From Gammaproteobacteria bacterium (GTDB taxonomy: Bacteria > Pseudomonadota > Gammaproteobacteria > Steroidobacterales > Steroidobacteraceae), in contig JAGWWY010000001.1 in NCBI GenBank assembly GCA_018970145.1, forward strand, positions 394,094-458,093: a stretch of DNA of 64,000 nucleotides, read 5' to 3'. The translations under genes were made by a program, and so were the position numbers. The notes beneath the pieces were generated by a model. The model was not told the origin of the DNA. It made no database searches and worked only from the letters and a program-made list of their open reading frames with translations. This document shows positions 53,498-62,269 of this stretch, piece by piece. Numbering within the stretch: position 1 is the first letter of the stretch; the number at the start of each line of letters is the position of its first letter.

Positions 53498-54438
53498 GCG
53501 CTGCGTTGACGCGTACGCTCGAGATCGAGCACCAAGATGCCTAGCACGATGAATGCGATGCCAAGCCACTGCCACAGCGTCAGTCGCTCATCGAGCAAAA
53601 TCCACGCGAGTAGCACGGTGGTTGGCGGCCCCACAGTGGAGAGCACTGCACCGCGCTGCGCACCGACACGACGGACGCCCTCCGCTTGAAACGAGGCGGG
53701 CAGGAACATGCAGACGATGGCGAGGATCACGAGCAACATCCAAGCGGATGCACTGAATGCACTGAGTTCGGTGATGTCGTGTGTGATGAGAAAGTGGGGC
53801 AGTAGACAAGCCGGCGCCGCCGTCATGGCGATCAAAGTAAAGCGTGCGCTACCGATCTCGCGTGTGTACTTTTCACTGACGACGAAATACACCGCGTACG
53901 ACAAAGCGGAGCCGATCACCAGCAGGGCGCCAAGAAGGTTCGCTCTCAGTTCGGTCCAGTCGAAGCCGCCCATCGTGAAGAAAATACCGACGTACGTCAG
54001 TGCCAGAGCAAGCAACACGGTTCGCGTCGGCCAGCGGCGATCACGCCACGCGTAATAAAGCACTACCATCGCCGGATAGCTGAAGATCAGCACCCGCTCG
54101 ATGCTCGCCTCGATCATCGTCAAAGCGACGAAGTCGAGCATGGCTCCGACGTAGTAGCACAGAGCGCCGACCGCTGCTGCCGTCAACACAGCGCGCGGTG
54201 GCGTCGAGCGAATCGTGATGAACCCTTCACGCCGCAGCGCGAACCACCAGAAGAGCGGCAACGCAAACAACGCTCGTAGCGTAACGAGCGCCTCCACGCT
54301 GACCCCCATCGAGTAAAGCTGCTTGGCGAAGATGCCCTTGGTCGCAAACAGCATGGCCGCCAGCCCTACCAACAAGGCACCCACAGGATCAACCGGCTTG
54401 ACCACCGGCTTGATCACCGGGGTGTCTGGATCACTCAA
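53494..54438 (-). CDS. EamA/DMT-family transporter
   Basis: Inner-membrane exporter of 314 residues with ten predicted membrane segments in two EamA repeats (VGALLVGLAAMLFATKGIFAKQLY starts the first, NLLGALLVIGSALSYAVYFVVSEKY the second). The N-terminus has a short repeat VIKPVVKPVDP. It starts at TTG 54438; no ATG is near. RhaT/YdcZ-like exporters for amino acids or organic acids are in this superfamily, and the substrate is unknown. Position between gntR and a CoA-transferase gene suggests a link to acid metabolism. Confidence 0.85.
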   Translation of the reverse strand: MSDPDTPVIKPVVKPVDPVGALLVGLAAMLFATKGIFAKQLYSMGVSVEALVTLRALFALPLFWWFALRREGFITIRSTPPRAVLTAAAVGALCYYVGAMLDFVALTMIEASIERVLIFSYPAMVVLYYAWRDRRWPTRTVLLALALTYVGIFFTMGGFDWTELRANLLGALLVIGSALSYAVYFVVSEKYTREIGSARFTLIAMTAAPACLLPHFLITHDITELSAFSASAWMLLVILAIVCMFLPASFQAEGVRRVGAQRGAVLSTVGPPTTVLLAWILLDERLTLWQWLGIAFIVLGILVLDLERTRQRSA

Positions 54439-54444
54439 TGAGGA

Positions 54445-54470
54445 CCGCCTGTAGGCGGACTCGCGCGAGT
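54445..54470. promoter_or_regulatory. Twin palindromes between eamA and the CoA-transferase gene
   Basis: CCGCC-TGTA-GGCGG (54445-54458) is directly followed by the perfect 12-bp palindrome ACTCGCGCGAGT (54459-54470). They lie six bases before the eamA TTG (minus strand) and 63 bases before the CoA-transferase ATG. They could be an operator pair; the first could also form a hairpin in RNA. Confidence 0.35.
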
Positions 54471-54533
54471 AACGAGTCGAATTGCATGAACGCAGCGTAT
54501 CATCGCGTCGAGATTTTGCGGAGTGTGGCGACG

Positions 54534-55763
54534 ATGAGTGGACCGCTGGCTGGAGTCAAGGTAGTGGAGATGACGAGCGTCGTGCTCGGCCCATGGGCTT
54601 GCCAGATGCTCGCCGACATGGGAGCTGATGTCATCAAGATCGAGCAGCCGCGCGGTGACAGCAATCGCTCGCTCGGAGCGAGCAACAACCCCGGTATGGC
54701 AGCGCTGTACCTCACCTGTAATCGCAATAAGCGCAGCATCGTGCTCGATTTGCGCATCGCCGGTGCGAAAGAGGCGTTTTTCGCCCTCATCAAAGATGCC
54801 GACGTGTTCGTGCATAACAACCGACCGCAAGTGATGACGAAGCTCGGTCTCGACTACGCGGATTTGAAGACGATCAATCCGCGACTGATTTATTGCGGTG
54901 CTTACGGTTATTCCAAGAGGGGCCCGTATGGTCGCTTGGGTGCGCTCGACGATTCGATCCAGGCGGCCAGTGGTATCGCCATGCTCAATGAAATGGTATT
55001 GGGCGAGCCGCGCTATCTGCCCACCGTCGTTGCCGACAAAACGACCGCCATCACCGTGGTGTATGGCGTGCTCGCCGCGCTGTTCCATCGTGAGCGCACA
55101 GGAGAGGGGCAGGAGCTCGAAGTGCCGATGTTCGAGACCATGGTCAATTTCGTCATGGCCGAGCATCTCTGGGGCATGACCTTCGAGCCACCCAAGGGTA
55201 AGCCCGGCTACACGCGACTCATGAGCAAGGACCGCAAGCCGTACAAGACACTCGATGGTTACATCGCCGTGCTGCCTTACCTCGATGCGCACTGGGTCAA
55301 ATTCTGCCAAGTGGTCGGGCGACCTGAGCTCGCTGCGGATGAGCGGTTTCGTACTTTGGCCGATCGCGTTCGTAACATCGATCTGACAAATCGGACGACC
55401 GCCGAGATCATGGCCACCCGTACGACGGCCGATTGGCTGAGTGAGCTCGAGAACTCCGGTATCCCCCACATCGTGGTGAACACCCTCGAGGATTTGGCGA
55501 CCGACCCGCATTTGCAGGCGACGGGTTTTTGGCAGTTCGTTGATCACCCGAGCGAGGGGCGTTTGCGGATGCCGAGTTTTCCGGTCAACTTCAGCGCAAC
55601 GCCCGCATCGATCGATCGTCCCGCGCCGCGCTTGGGCGAGCATACCGAAGAATTGCTGCGTCAGGCGGGTTTGAGCGACGACGACATCGCGGTCCTCACG
55701 CAAAGCGGTGCGGCTCTCACCGCAGAGCAAGCCGCGAAGTCGGTGGGCACCGGCGGAGATTGA
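54534..55763 (+). CDS. CaiB/BaiF (family III) CoA-transferase
   Basis: Third CoA-transferase of this type, 409 residues, alone on the plus strand. LAGVKVVEMTSVVLGPWACQMLADMGADVIKIEQPRGD opens it; the catalytic acid lies in RLGALDDSIQAASG (Asp139 or Asp140); RTGEGQELEVPMFETMVNF follows. ATG 54534 begins at the family start (MSGPLAGVKV); 54486 or 54438 would add unmatched sequence. The genes around it are an exporter (divergent) and an amidohydrolase-fold protein (convergent, nine-base gap). Confidence 0.91.
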   Translation: MSGPLAGVKVVEMTSVVLGPWACQMLADMGADVIKIEQPRGDSNRSLGASNNPGMAALYLTCNRNKRSIVLDLRIAGAKEAFFALIKDADVFVHNNRPQVMTKLGLDYADLKTINPRLIYCGAYGYSKRGPYGRLGALDDSIQAASGIAMLNEMVLGEPRYLPTVVADKTTAITVVYGVLAALFHRERTGEGQELEVPMFETMVNFVMAEHLWGMTFEPPKGKPGYTRLMSKDRKPYKTLDGYIAVLPYLDAHWVKFCQVVGRPELAADERFRTLADRVRNIDLTNRTTAEIMATRTTADWLSELENSGIPHIVVNTLEDLATDPHLQATGFWQFVDHPSEGRLRMPSFPVNFSATPASIDRPAPRLGEHTEELLRQAGLSDDDIAVLTQSGAALTAEQAAKSVGTGGD

Positions 55764-55772
55764 CGCGGTTGC

Positions 55773-56642
55773 CTAAGCCTTGATGCCGTAAACGCGCAGC
55801 GCGTTGTCGCGCAGAAATTTTCGCAGCGGATCTGGGCGCAGGTTAAGCGCAAGCACCTCATCCATGGTTCGCTTGAAGCCGAGTACCGGGAAATCCGTAC
55901 CGAACAAGACTTTGTCCTGCCCGTAGGAGTTTATGTACTTTACGAACGCGTCGGGCCAGTACTTCGGGCTGTGCGCATCCGAACCAATGAAAACGTTCTC
56001 GTGCTTCCACGCCATCGCAATCATTTCGTCGGTCCATGGAATGCCGACGTGGATACCGATCAGCTTCAGTTCCGGAAAGTCGCAGGCAATACCATCGAGC
56101 AGGATCGGGCGACCCACGCTGCGCATCGGCGCTTCTTTGGTGTACACCATCGACTGACCGACTTGCATTTGGATGGGCACTCCGAGCTCAACGCACTTGG
56201 CGTAAAACGGGTAGTACTTTGCATGATCGGGCGGCAGATCGAACCAGTGCGGATACACATGCGCACCGATGAAGCCCATGTTCTTGACCGCATCCTCGAG
56301 TGCGCGCACGCCGTTCATGCCTTCATAAGGGTCGATTCCTGCCATCGCATAGAAACGATGCGGGTATTTCTCGACCGCGCGCGCGATCACTTCGTAGGGG
56401 AGGTGGAATGAACCCGGCAAACCCTTTCGACCGACCTTCGGCGCGAACAGAAACGCCTTCTCGATGCCCGCTTCGGCCATTTGCGAAAGCTGCTGCTCGA
56501 GCGAAACACCCTGCATGTCCGTTTTGGATTTCATTTTTCCGGCGAAGAACTGGTCCTGCCAACCGGGTCGGAAGGAGAGGGCTTCTTCGGTCCAGATGCC
56601 GCTGACGATGTCGATGGCAGGGACGGGCGGTGAGGTGGTCAC
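55773..56642 (-). CDS. Amidohydrolase-2-fold protein lacking most metal ligands
   Basis: TIM-barrel protein of 289 residues of the amidohydrolase-2 (PF04909) group. The C-terminal half fits well: KLIGIHVGIPWTDEMIAMAWKHENVFIGSDAHSPKYW, DKVLFGTDFPVLGFKRTMDEV and FLRDNALRVYGI. But the first-strand HxH metal motif is IDIVSGIW, and the central His is Gln (LGVPIQMQVGQS). The late His (IGIHVG) and Asp (GTDFP) remain. It may act without a bound metal or as a lyase, lactonase or decarboxylase relative. Start GTG 56642 has GGAG upstream. It is divergent from a TonB receptor, with the 20-bp palindrome between them. Confidence 0.82.
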   Translation of the reverse strand: MTTSPPVPAIDIVSGIWTEEALSFRPGWQDQFFAGKMKSKTDMQGVSLEQQLSQMAEAGIEKAFLFAPKVGRKGLPGSFHLPYEVIARAVEKYPHRFYAMAGIDPYEGMNGVRALEDAVKNMGFIGAHVYPHWFDLPPDHAKYYPFYAKCVELGVPIQMQVGQSMVYTKEAPMRSVGRPILLDGIACDFPELKLIGIHVGIPWTDEMIAMAWKHENVFIGSDAHSPKYWPDAFVKYINSYGQDKVLFGTDFPVLGFKRTMDEVLALNLRPDPLRKFLRDNALRVYGIKA

Positions 56643-56795
56643 GTGGCGAAATCTCCGATACGCGTGGGCATGAGGCTCGAGCGTCGATATTGCCTAAACC
56701 GAGGCGGAGCGGGTGCAATCAGCCGGGCGAGTGGCCGTTTCGCGGTCCTTACTCGAGTCGATATTGTGGCCACGCCGCAACAGACTTTGTTGCAA

Positions 56796-56815
56796 CGCAA
56801 CGAATATTCGTTGCG
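56796..56815. promoter_or_regulatory. Perfect 20-bp palindrome upstream of TonB receptor
   Basis: CGCAACGAAT-ATTCGTTGCG is exactly self-complementary, with an additional GTTGCAAC just to its left (56789-56796). It overlaps the likely -35 of the receptor promoter, so a bound TetR- or LacI-like dimer would repress. The rest of the 249-base gap 56643-56891 shows only this promoter and leader. Confidence 0.6.
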
Positions 56816-56840
56816 ACCCGTGGGGGCCGCGCCGTAGACT
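56811..56840 (+). promoter_or_regulatory. Putative promoter of TonB receptor
   Basis: TTGCGA (56811-56816), 18-base spacer, TAGACT (56835-56840). Transcription would give a leader of about 45 bases that carries GGAGGG eight bases before the ATG. The -35 lies inside the right arm of the palindrome. Confidence 0.45.
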
Positions 56841-56891
56841 CAGTCGGCTTTTTACCCACTCCTGAATTACGGACAACACTGGAGGGACTGA

Positions 56892-59411
56892 ATGTTTAAT
56901 CGTCACCGGAAACTTTCCCTGATCGGCGCGAGCGTGATGGCTGCCATCGCTGCGGCGCAATCAGGCGCGCAGGAAGCGCAGCTCGAAGAAATCGTCGTGA
57001 CCGCCCGTCAGCGCGCCGAGCGCCTCGAAGACGTGCCGGCGACGGTGCAGGCCTTCACCGCTTCGGAGATCCAGGCGGCGGGTATCGAGCGTCCCCAGGA
57101 CTTCATCGCGTTGACGCCGGGTGTCGCGCAAGTGCAAACGGCCGAAGCCGGTGACCTCCAAGTCACGATCCGCGGCATCAACACGGGTCGCGATGCCGAA
57201 ACCAACTTCGCCCTCGTGATCGATGGCGTGTTGCAAACGAATCCCAATGCACTCAACCAAGAACTCAACAACGTTTCGCAGATCGAGGTGTTGAAGGGGC
57301 CGCAAGGCGCTCTCTACGGGCGTAACGCGGTGGCTGGTGCGATGATCATCACCACGCGCAAGCCGTCCGAATCCTTCGAGTTCGATCTCGGTGGTGGCTA
57401 CGGTGAGTTCAGCAGCTACAAGCTGAATGCGTATATGAGCGGGCCGATCGGCGAGGGCACCCGCGCTTCGGTGTCTGCCTATACTCGCAAGACCGATGGT
57501 CAGTGGGATAACGCTTTCCTCAAATGCGACGACTGCGTCGATTTCTTTGAAGAAACCGGCCTGTCAGCTCGATTGATCACCGACCTCGAAGGGGGTGGCA
57601 CGATCGATGCGAAGGCGAAGTTCTCCAAGCTCGATGCGGGCGCAATCAACTTCAACGCCTCGTTCGCGTTGCAAGAGGCCGCAGCCGGCGGCTTTGGTGC
57701 GCTGTTCTACGAAGATGCCAACAAGCACAACTTCGTCTACTTGAACAACGTCAAGCCGCAGAACGAGCAAGAGAATATCAACCTGTCGGTCAAGGCCGAG
57801 TACCCCGTTGCGGTCGGTACGCTGACGGCGGTCGCGGCCTTCAACGACCAGACGAACTACTTCCTCACCGATGGCACCAGTGCGGCTTTTGGCTTGTATT
57901 CGGCTACTGCCTCGTGCACCAGCTCGCTTGCCGCCCGCACGAAGGACACGCCGCTGCCCGCGCCGTTCTTCTACCCGGGTCTGTTGCCGCCTTACGGCCC
58001 GACCACCTGCGATGGTTACCAGTACCAGCAGCGCGATCAAAAGGACACCAGCGTCGAAGTGCGCCTGACTTCCCCGGGCGATCAAGCGTTGCGTTGGGTG
58101 GCTGGCGCCTACTTGGCCGATATCCAGCGTCATGTGATCGTGTCGCAGGGTTCAGACAACGCCACGGGCTTTTTGAAACAGGGCCTCGTCCGGACCGGTG
58201 GCGTGAACCCGACCGATCTGCTCTACGACGACGACTTCGATAGCACGGTGCTCGCGGGCTTTGGTCAGTTGGCCTACGACATCCAAGACGGTCTCGAAGT
58301 CGCTTTGGCGCTGCGTTACGACCAAGAGAAGCGCGAAGTGTCGAACAACGTGCCGAAGATCGGACCGCAAACGCCGGGCTTCGGTGGTTCGGGCAAGTTC
58401 ATCAACCCGGCCTACGATGCCAACCCGGCATTGGCCAGCATCCCGGGTCGTTCGAAGACCTTCTCGCAGTTGCAGCCGAAGCTCTCGGTCAACTGGAAGG
58501 CGACGGACGGTGTGGCGCTCTTTGCAAGCTACGGTGTCGGCTTCCGCTCGGGTGGTTTCAACTCCTCGGGTAGCCGCGCCACGATCGAGCAAAACTTCGG
58601 CGGTCTCTGCACGGGTCCGACGCAGTGGGACAAGATCGCCATCAGCACCTTCCTGACCGTCCCGGCGTGTAATGCCAACGGTTCGGATCGTTCCATCAGC
58701 AACGTGCGTGACGACTACGAGAAGGAAGTTTCGAAGGCCTTCGAAGCGGGCTTCAAGTCGACGCTGCTTGATGGTTCTCTCGCGATCAATGGTGCGGTTT
58801 ATCAGACCAAGATCGACGATCTGCAGTTCTTCAACTTTTTTGCCGGTCCCTTCGGTCTGTTGCGCGTCGTGACCAACGCTGAGGAAGCCGAGGTCAAGGG
58901 TATCGAGCTCGATGCTCGCTGGCGCCTGACGGACGTCATCACGGTGTTCGCGGGTTATGGCACTGCCGATAGCGAGATCAAGCGCTACGATGGTCGCCCG
59001 TACACCGCAGGCAACAAGATTCCGTACGCACCGGAGTACACCGGTAACGCGGGTATCGACCTGAAGGTTCCGCTCGGCGGCTCCGACTGGACGATGAATG
59101 CGCGCGTCAACGGCACCTTCATCGGTGAGACTTGGTTCAGCACCGTGCAGGGCAACCTTGTGCCAAACCTGTTCACTTACTTCGGCTTCGGACAGGGTGA
59201 GTTCGCCAAGCAGAAGCGTGATGCCTTCAGCACCGTCGATGCCCGCGTGGGTTTGTCGAACGGCACCTGGGGCGTGACCGCTTGGGGTCGTAACATCACC
59301 GACGAGACCTACCTCGCCGAAGTCATCCCGGCGCCGGAGTTCGGTGGCTCGTTCATTCACGATGCACCGGGCTCGTCCTGGGGCGTGGACTTCAGCTACT
59401 CGTTCCGCTGA
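56892..59411 (+). CDS. TonB-dependent outer-membrane receptor
   Basis: Complete receptor of 839 residues. A signal peptide (KLSLIGASVMAAIAAAQSGAQ) precedes the TonB box LEEIVVTARQRAERLEDVPATV. The plug has AGIERPQDFIALTPGV, VTIRGINTGRD and IEVLKGPQGALYGRNAVAGAMIITTRKP; the barrel (~170-839) ends SSWGVDFSYSFR. Paired cysteines (KCDDCVD, CTSS..TTCDGY, LCTGP..PACNANG) probably form loop disulfides. It belongs to the large group seen in sphingomonads and steroid- or aromatic-degrading Gammaproteobacteria. The substrate is unknown. It has codon usage biased to frequent codons (little variation), hinting at strong expression. A strong terminator follows. Confidence 0.93.
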   Translation: MFNRHRKLSLIGASVMAAIAAAQSGAQEAQLEEIVVTARQRAERLEDVPATVQAFTASEIQAAGIERPQDFIALTPGVAQVQTAEAGDLQVTIRGINTGRDAETNFALVIDGVLQTNPNALNQELNNVSQIEVLKGPQGALYGRNAVAGAMIITTRKPSESFEFDLGGGYGEFSSYKLNAYMSGPIGEGTRASVSAYTRKTDGQWDNAFLKCDDCVDFFEETGLSARLITDLEGGGTIDAKAKFSKLDAGAINFNASFALQEAAAGGFGALFYEDANKHNFVYLNNVKPQNEQENINLSVKAEYPVAVGTLTAVAAFNDQTNYFLTDGTSAAFGLYSATASCTSSLAARTKDTPLPAPFFYPGLLPPYGPTTCDGYQYQQRDQKDTSVEVRLTSPGDQALRWVAGAYLADIQRHVIVSQGSDNATGFLKQGLVRTGGVNPTDLLYDDDFDSTVLAGFGQLAYDIQDGLEVALALRYDQEKREVSNNVPKIGPQTPGFGGSGKFINPAYDANPALASIPGRSKTFSQLQPKLSVNWKATDGVALFASYGVGFRSGGFNSSGSRATIEQNFGGLCTGPTQWDKIAISTFLTVPACNANGSDRSISNVRDDYEKEVSKAFEAGFKSTLLDGSLAINGAVYQTKIDDLQFFNFFAGPFGLLRVVTNAEEAEVKGIELDARWRLTDVITVFAGYGTADSEIKRYDGRPYTAGNKIPYAPEYTGNAGIDLKVPLGGSDWTMNARVNGTFIGETWFSTVQGNLVPNLFTYFGFGQGEFAKQKRDAFSTVDARVGLSNGTWGVTAWGRNITDETYLAEVIPAPEFGGSFIHDAPGSSWGVDFSYSFR

Positions 59412-59434
59412 TCGTTCGCGTTTGCGTTGAGTCG

Positions 59435-59469
59435 AGGCCGGGTGGCGCAAGCTGCCCGGCCTTTTTCTT
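59435..59469 (+). terminator. Intrinsic terminator after the TonB receptor
   Basis: A 12-bp stem (arms 59435-59446 and 59451-59462, two G-U pairs) closed by a GCAA tetraloop, then TTTTTCTT. This is a textbook rho-independent terminator; it separates the receptor from ppc. Confidence 0.93.
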
Positions 59470-59522
59470 GCCGGTGCGATGTGGTGTCGGCGTCGCGAGA
59501 GCCGGCGCCTGCGGGCGAGGAG

Positions 59523-59528
59523 TACAAT
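59523..59528 (+). promoter_or_regulatory. Putative -10 box TACAAT of ppc (leaderless type)
   Basis: TACAAT, seven bases (CTCGACA), then ATG 59536. The upstream GGAG at 59518 would be before the transcription start and so could not serve as ribosome site if this box is used. Confidence 0.45.
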
Positions 59529-59535
59529 CTCGACA

Positions 59536-62262
59536 ATGAAACGCACGGAAATCGAGTTCCCACCCAAGCACGCCGCCCTGCGTGACGATGTGCACATGTT
59601 GGGTGCGCTGGTCGGCGAAGTCTTGCGCGAACAGGGCGGGATCGAGTTGTTCGAGCTCGTCGAGCGTGATCGAACCTTGGCCATCGCGCGTCGTAACGGC
59701 GATGCAGCGGCGGGCTCTGAACTCGAGTCGCGCGTCGCCAATCGCACTCCGTCGATCGCCCGCGATCTGGAGCGCGCGTTCTCGAGCTGGTTCCAATCCG
59801 TCAACCTCGCCGAGCAGGTACATCGCATCCGCAGGCGACGGGCGTATTTTCAGGACGACGCCGAGCGCCCACAACCGGGCGGCGTCGGTGATGCCATTGC
59901 CAAACTGAAAGACTGCGGCCTATCGCGCGAGCAGGTGCTCGAGTTGCTCGCGGGGATACAGATTCAGCCGATCTTCATGGCGCATCCGACTGAGTCGACG
60001 CGACGAACCATCCTGCGCAAACAGCAGCGTTTGGCGACCCTGCTCTACGATCGATTGAACCCGACGCTCGCTCCGAACGAGCAGCGTGCCTCGCTGGAGC
60101 GGATTCGTACCGAGATCACGACGGCTTGGCAGACCGAAGATCATCCGCGCCAGCGCCTCACCGTTGCGGATGAGCGCGAACATGTTTTGTTCTTTTTGGC
60201 CGAGATCCTGTATCGCGTGGTGCCGGGGTTTTACGAGGAGATCGCCGAGGCGGTGACGCGAAGCTTCGGCGTGGAGACCGAAGCGGTCACATTGCCCACA
60301 ATGCTGCGCTTTGGCAGTTGGGTGGGCGGTGACATGGACGGTAACCCTGATGTCCACGCCAAAACGTTGCGTGAGACCCTGGCTCGCCAACAAAAGGCGA
60401 TCGTCAACGCCTACTTTCTCGAGATTCAGTCGCTTGGGCAATTGCTCTCCCAGAGTGGCGGTCGGGTGACCATTTCGGTCGCGTTGCAGAAGCGGATTGA
60501 TGAATACATCACCTTGATTCCTGCGGCTCGATCGAGCGCACCCGCACGGCACGACCGTATGCCCTATCGCGTCTTTTGTGCGCAGGTAGCCGAGCGACTG
60601 AGAGCGACCTATGACGGCGTCTCGGGGGCTTATGAGTCGGTGCAGCAGTTTCAACGTGATGTGGAGCTGATCGCTGACAGCCTCGCACATAATCGCGGTC
60701 GACATGCCGGCCTCTTTGCTTTGCATCGATTACAACGTCGTATCGCCACCTTCGGATTTCATTTGGCGACACTCGATGTTCGTCAGCACACTCGGGTGCA
60801 TCATCGTGTGATCGCGCAGGCGCTCGATGATCCCGAGTGGGTCGTACTCGATTCGCGCAGCCGACATTCCCGTCTCGTCGAGATGGTCTCGCGTGATGCA
60901 AGCCCGCGTTGCGAGATGGATCCGGTGGGTAAGCGAACGCTGGCTGTTTTCGAAGCGATGCTGCAATGTCGCCGCCGCTTCGGGCCCGAGTCGATCGGCG
61001 CTTATATCGTCAACGGCGTGCAAGGACCCGACGATATCGTCGCGCCGTTGTTGCTCGCACAATGGGCAGAAGCTTTCGATAAAAGATCCAATGCCCTAGC
61101 GATCGATATCGCACCGATGTTCGATTCAATGGAAGCACTGGAGGGCGCCGGCGCTGCGCTCGAAGCTGCGCTTGCTGACCCTGTCTATCGCAAGCATCTC
61201 GATGGGCGGCAGCGTCGACAGATGGTATTCGTTGGCTACTCCGAAAGCGGCAAGCAGGCTGGCGTCTGTGCATCACGGGTCGCCGCCTATCGCGCGCAAG
61301 ACGCGATCGAGGCCGTGCTGACCCGAGCGGGTGAGCGATCCATTCTTGTCCATGCCCGCGGAGGCAGCATCGCCCGTGGTGGTGGTCGTATCGACACGAT
61401 GGTCACTTCGATGCCGCCGCGTACGATCAGAGGCGGGTTGCGGCTTACCGAACAAGGCGAGGGCATCACGCAAAACTACGGGCTAAGCCCGATTGCGCTG
61501 CGAACGCTCGAGCGTGCCTTCGGTGCGTTGACGCTGGCATCGGCAGAGTCGTTATCGATGCAGATACAATCGGTCGAGCAACGCGGTCTGCTCATCGCCA
61601 CGAGGCTTGCCGAGGTCAGTGGGCGTCTTTACAAGAATTTCTTTGCAGACACGCCGGCCTTGAATGCGTGGTTCCGTAACGTCACACCAATTGATGTGAT
61701 CGAGCGCATGCAGATCGGCGCACGACCCATCGTCCGCGAGGGATTTGAGGGGCTGGCAGCTTTGCGTGCGGTGCCATGGGTCTTCGCATGGACGCAAAAT
61801 CGGATGTTGCTACCGGGGTGGTTGGGTGCCGGGCTCGGTTTGACGACGATCATCGACGATTTTGGTTTGGGGGAAGTTCAGACGAGCTACCGCGCTTGGC
61901 CTTTCCTAGGTCGATTGCTCGATGATATCGAGGTCATGTTAGCGCGTAGCGATCTTGAGATCGCGAGGCACTACTTGAGTTTGCACCCCGTGTCAGCTGA
62001 TTTTTTTGAACAAGTTCTCAACGAGCGGCGCTTGGCGGTTTCGGCGATTTTGGCGATCAAAGATCAGCAGGATCTGCTCGATGCCGATCGAACCGCGCAG
62101 CGCGGACTGCAGCTGCGAAACCCTTATGTTGATCCGATGAATTTGATGCAGGTTGATTTGTTGCGTCGATGGCGCCAGAGTGGTCGCGAAGATCAAGATT
62201 TGTTCGAGGCGCTGCTCGCGAGTGTCAGCGGTATCGCCCTCGGATTGCAAAGCACGGGGTGA
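59536..62262 (+). CDS. ppc: Phosphoenolpyruvate carboxylase with altered metal ligands
   Basis: Anaplerotic enzyme of 908 residues (E. coli 883) that carboxylates PEP to oxaloacetate. The catalytic His150 is in MAHPTESTRRTIL, GSWVGGDMDGNPDV is intact, and Arg608/Arg614 lie in HARGGSIARGGG. The two acids that hold Mg2+ appear exchanged: Glu of PLFET is Asp530 in APMFDSM, and Asp of GYSDS is Glu570 in GYSESGKQAG. The Lys573 after it is kept, the following Asp is Gln. The C-terminus is LQSTG instead of the usual QNTG. All else reads as a full enzyme. ATG 59536 is preferred over the 59479 frame. The small outer-membrane protein follows after seven bases. Confidence 0.92.
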   Translation: MKRTEIEFPPKHAALRDDVHMLGALVGEVLREQGGIELFELVERDRTLAIARRNGDAAAGSELESRVANRTPSIARDLERAFSSWFQSVNLAEQVHRIRRRRAYFQDDAERPQPGGVGDAIAKLKDCGLSREQVLELLAGIQIQPIFMAHPTESTRRTILRKQQRLATLLYDRLNPTLAPNEQRASLERIRTEITTAWQTEDHPRQRLTVADEREHVLFFLAEILYRVVPGFYEEIAEAVTRSFGVETEAVTLPTMLRFGSWVGGDMDGNPDVHAKTLRETLARQQKAIVNAYFLEIQSLGQLLSQSGGRVTISVALQKRIDEYITLIPAARSSAPARHDRMPYRVFCAQVAERLRATYDGVSGAYESVQQFQRDVELIADSLAHNRGRHAGLFALHRLQRRIATFGFHLATLDVRQHTRVHHRVIAQALDDPEWVVLDSRSRHSRLVEMVSRDASPRCEMDPVGKRTLAVFEAMLQCRRRFGPESIGAYIVNGVQGPDDIVAPLLLAQWAEAFDKRSNALAIDIAPMFDSMEALEGAGAALEAALADPVYRKHLDGRQRRQMVFVGYSESGKQAGVCASRVAAYRAQDAIEAVLTRAGERSILVHARGGSIARGGGRIDTMVTSMPPRTIRGGLRLTEQGEGITQNYGLSPIALRTLERAFGALTLASAESLSMQIQSVEQRGLLIATRLAEVSGRLYKNFFADTPALNAWFRNVTPIDVIERMQIGARPIVREGFEGLAALRAVPWVFAWTQNRMLLPGWLGAGLGLTTIIDDFGLGEVQTSYRAWPFLGRLLDDIEVMLARSDLEIARHYLSLHPVSADFFEQVLNERRLAVSAILAIKDQQDLLDADRTAQRGLQLRNPYVDPMNLMQVDLLRRWRQSGREDQDLFEALLASVSGIALGLQSTG

Positions 62263-62269
62263 ACGCCGC

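Noticed and set aside
58152..59828. Long open frame (over 500 codons) on the minus strand across the TonB receptor
   Set aside because: It is antisense to a clear receptor gene, has a charged low-complexity translation without domains, and follows from the codon bias of the real gene.
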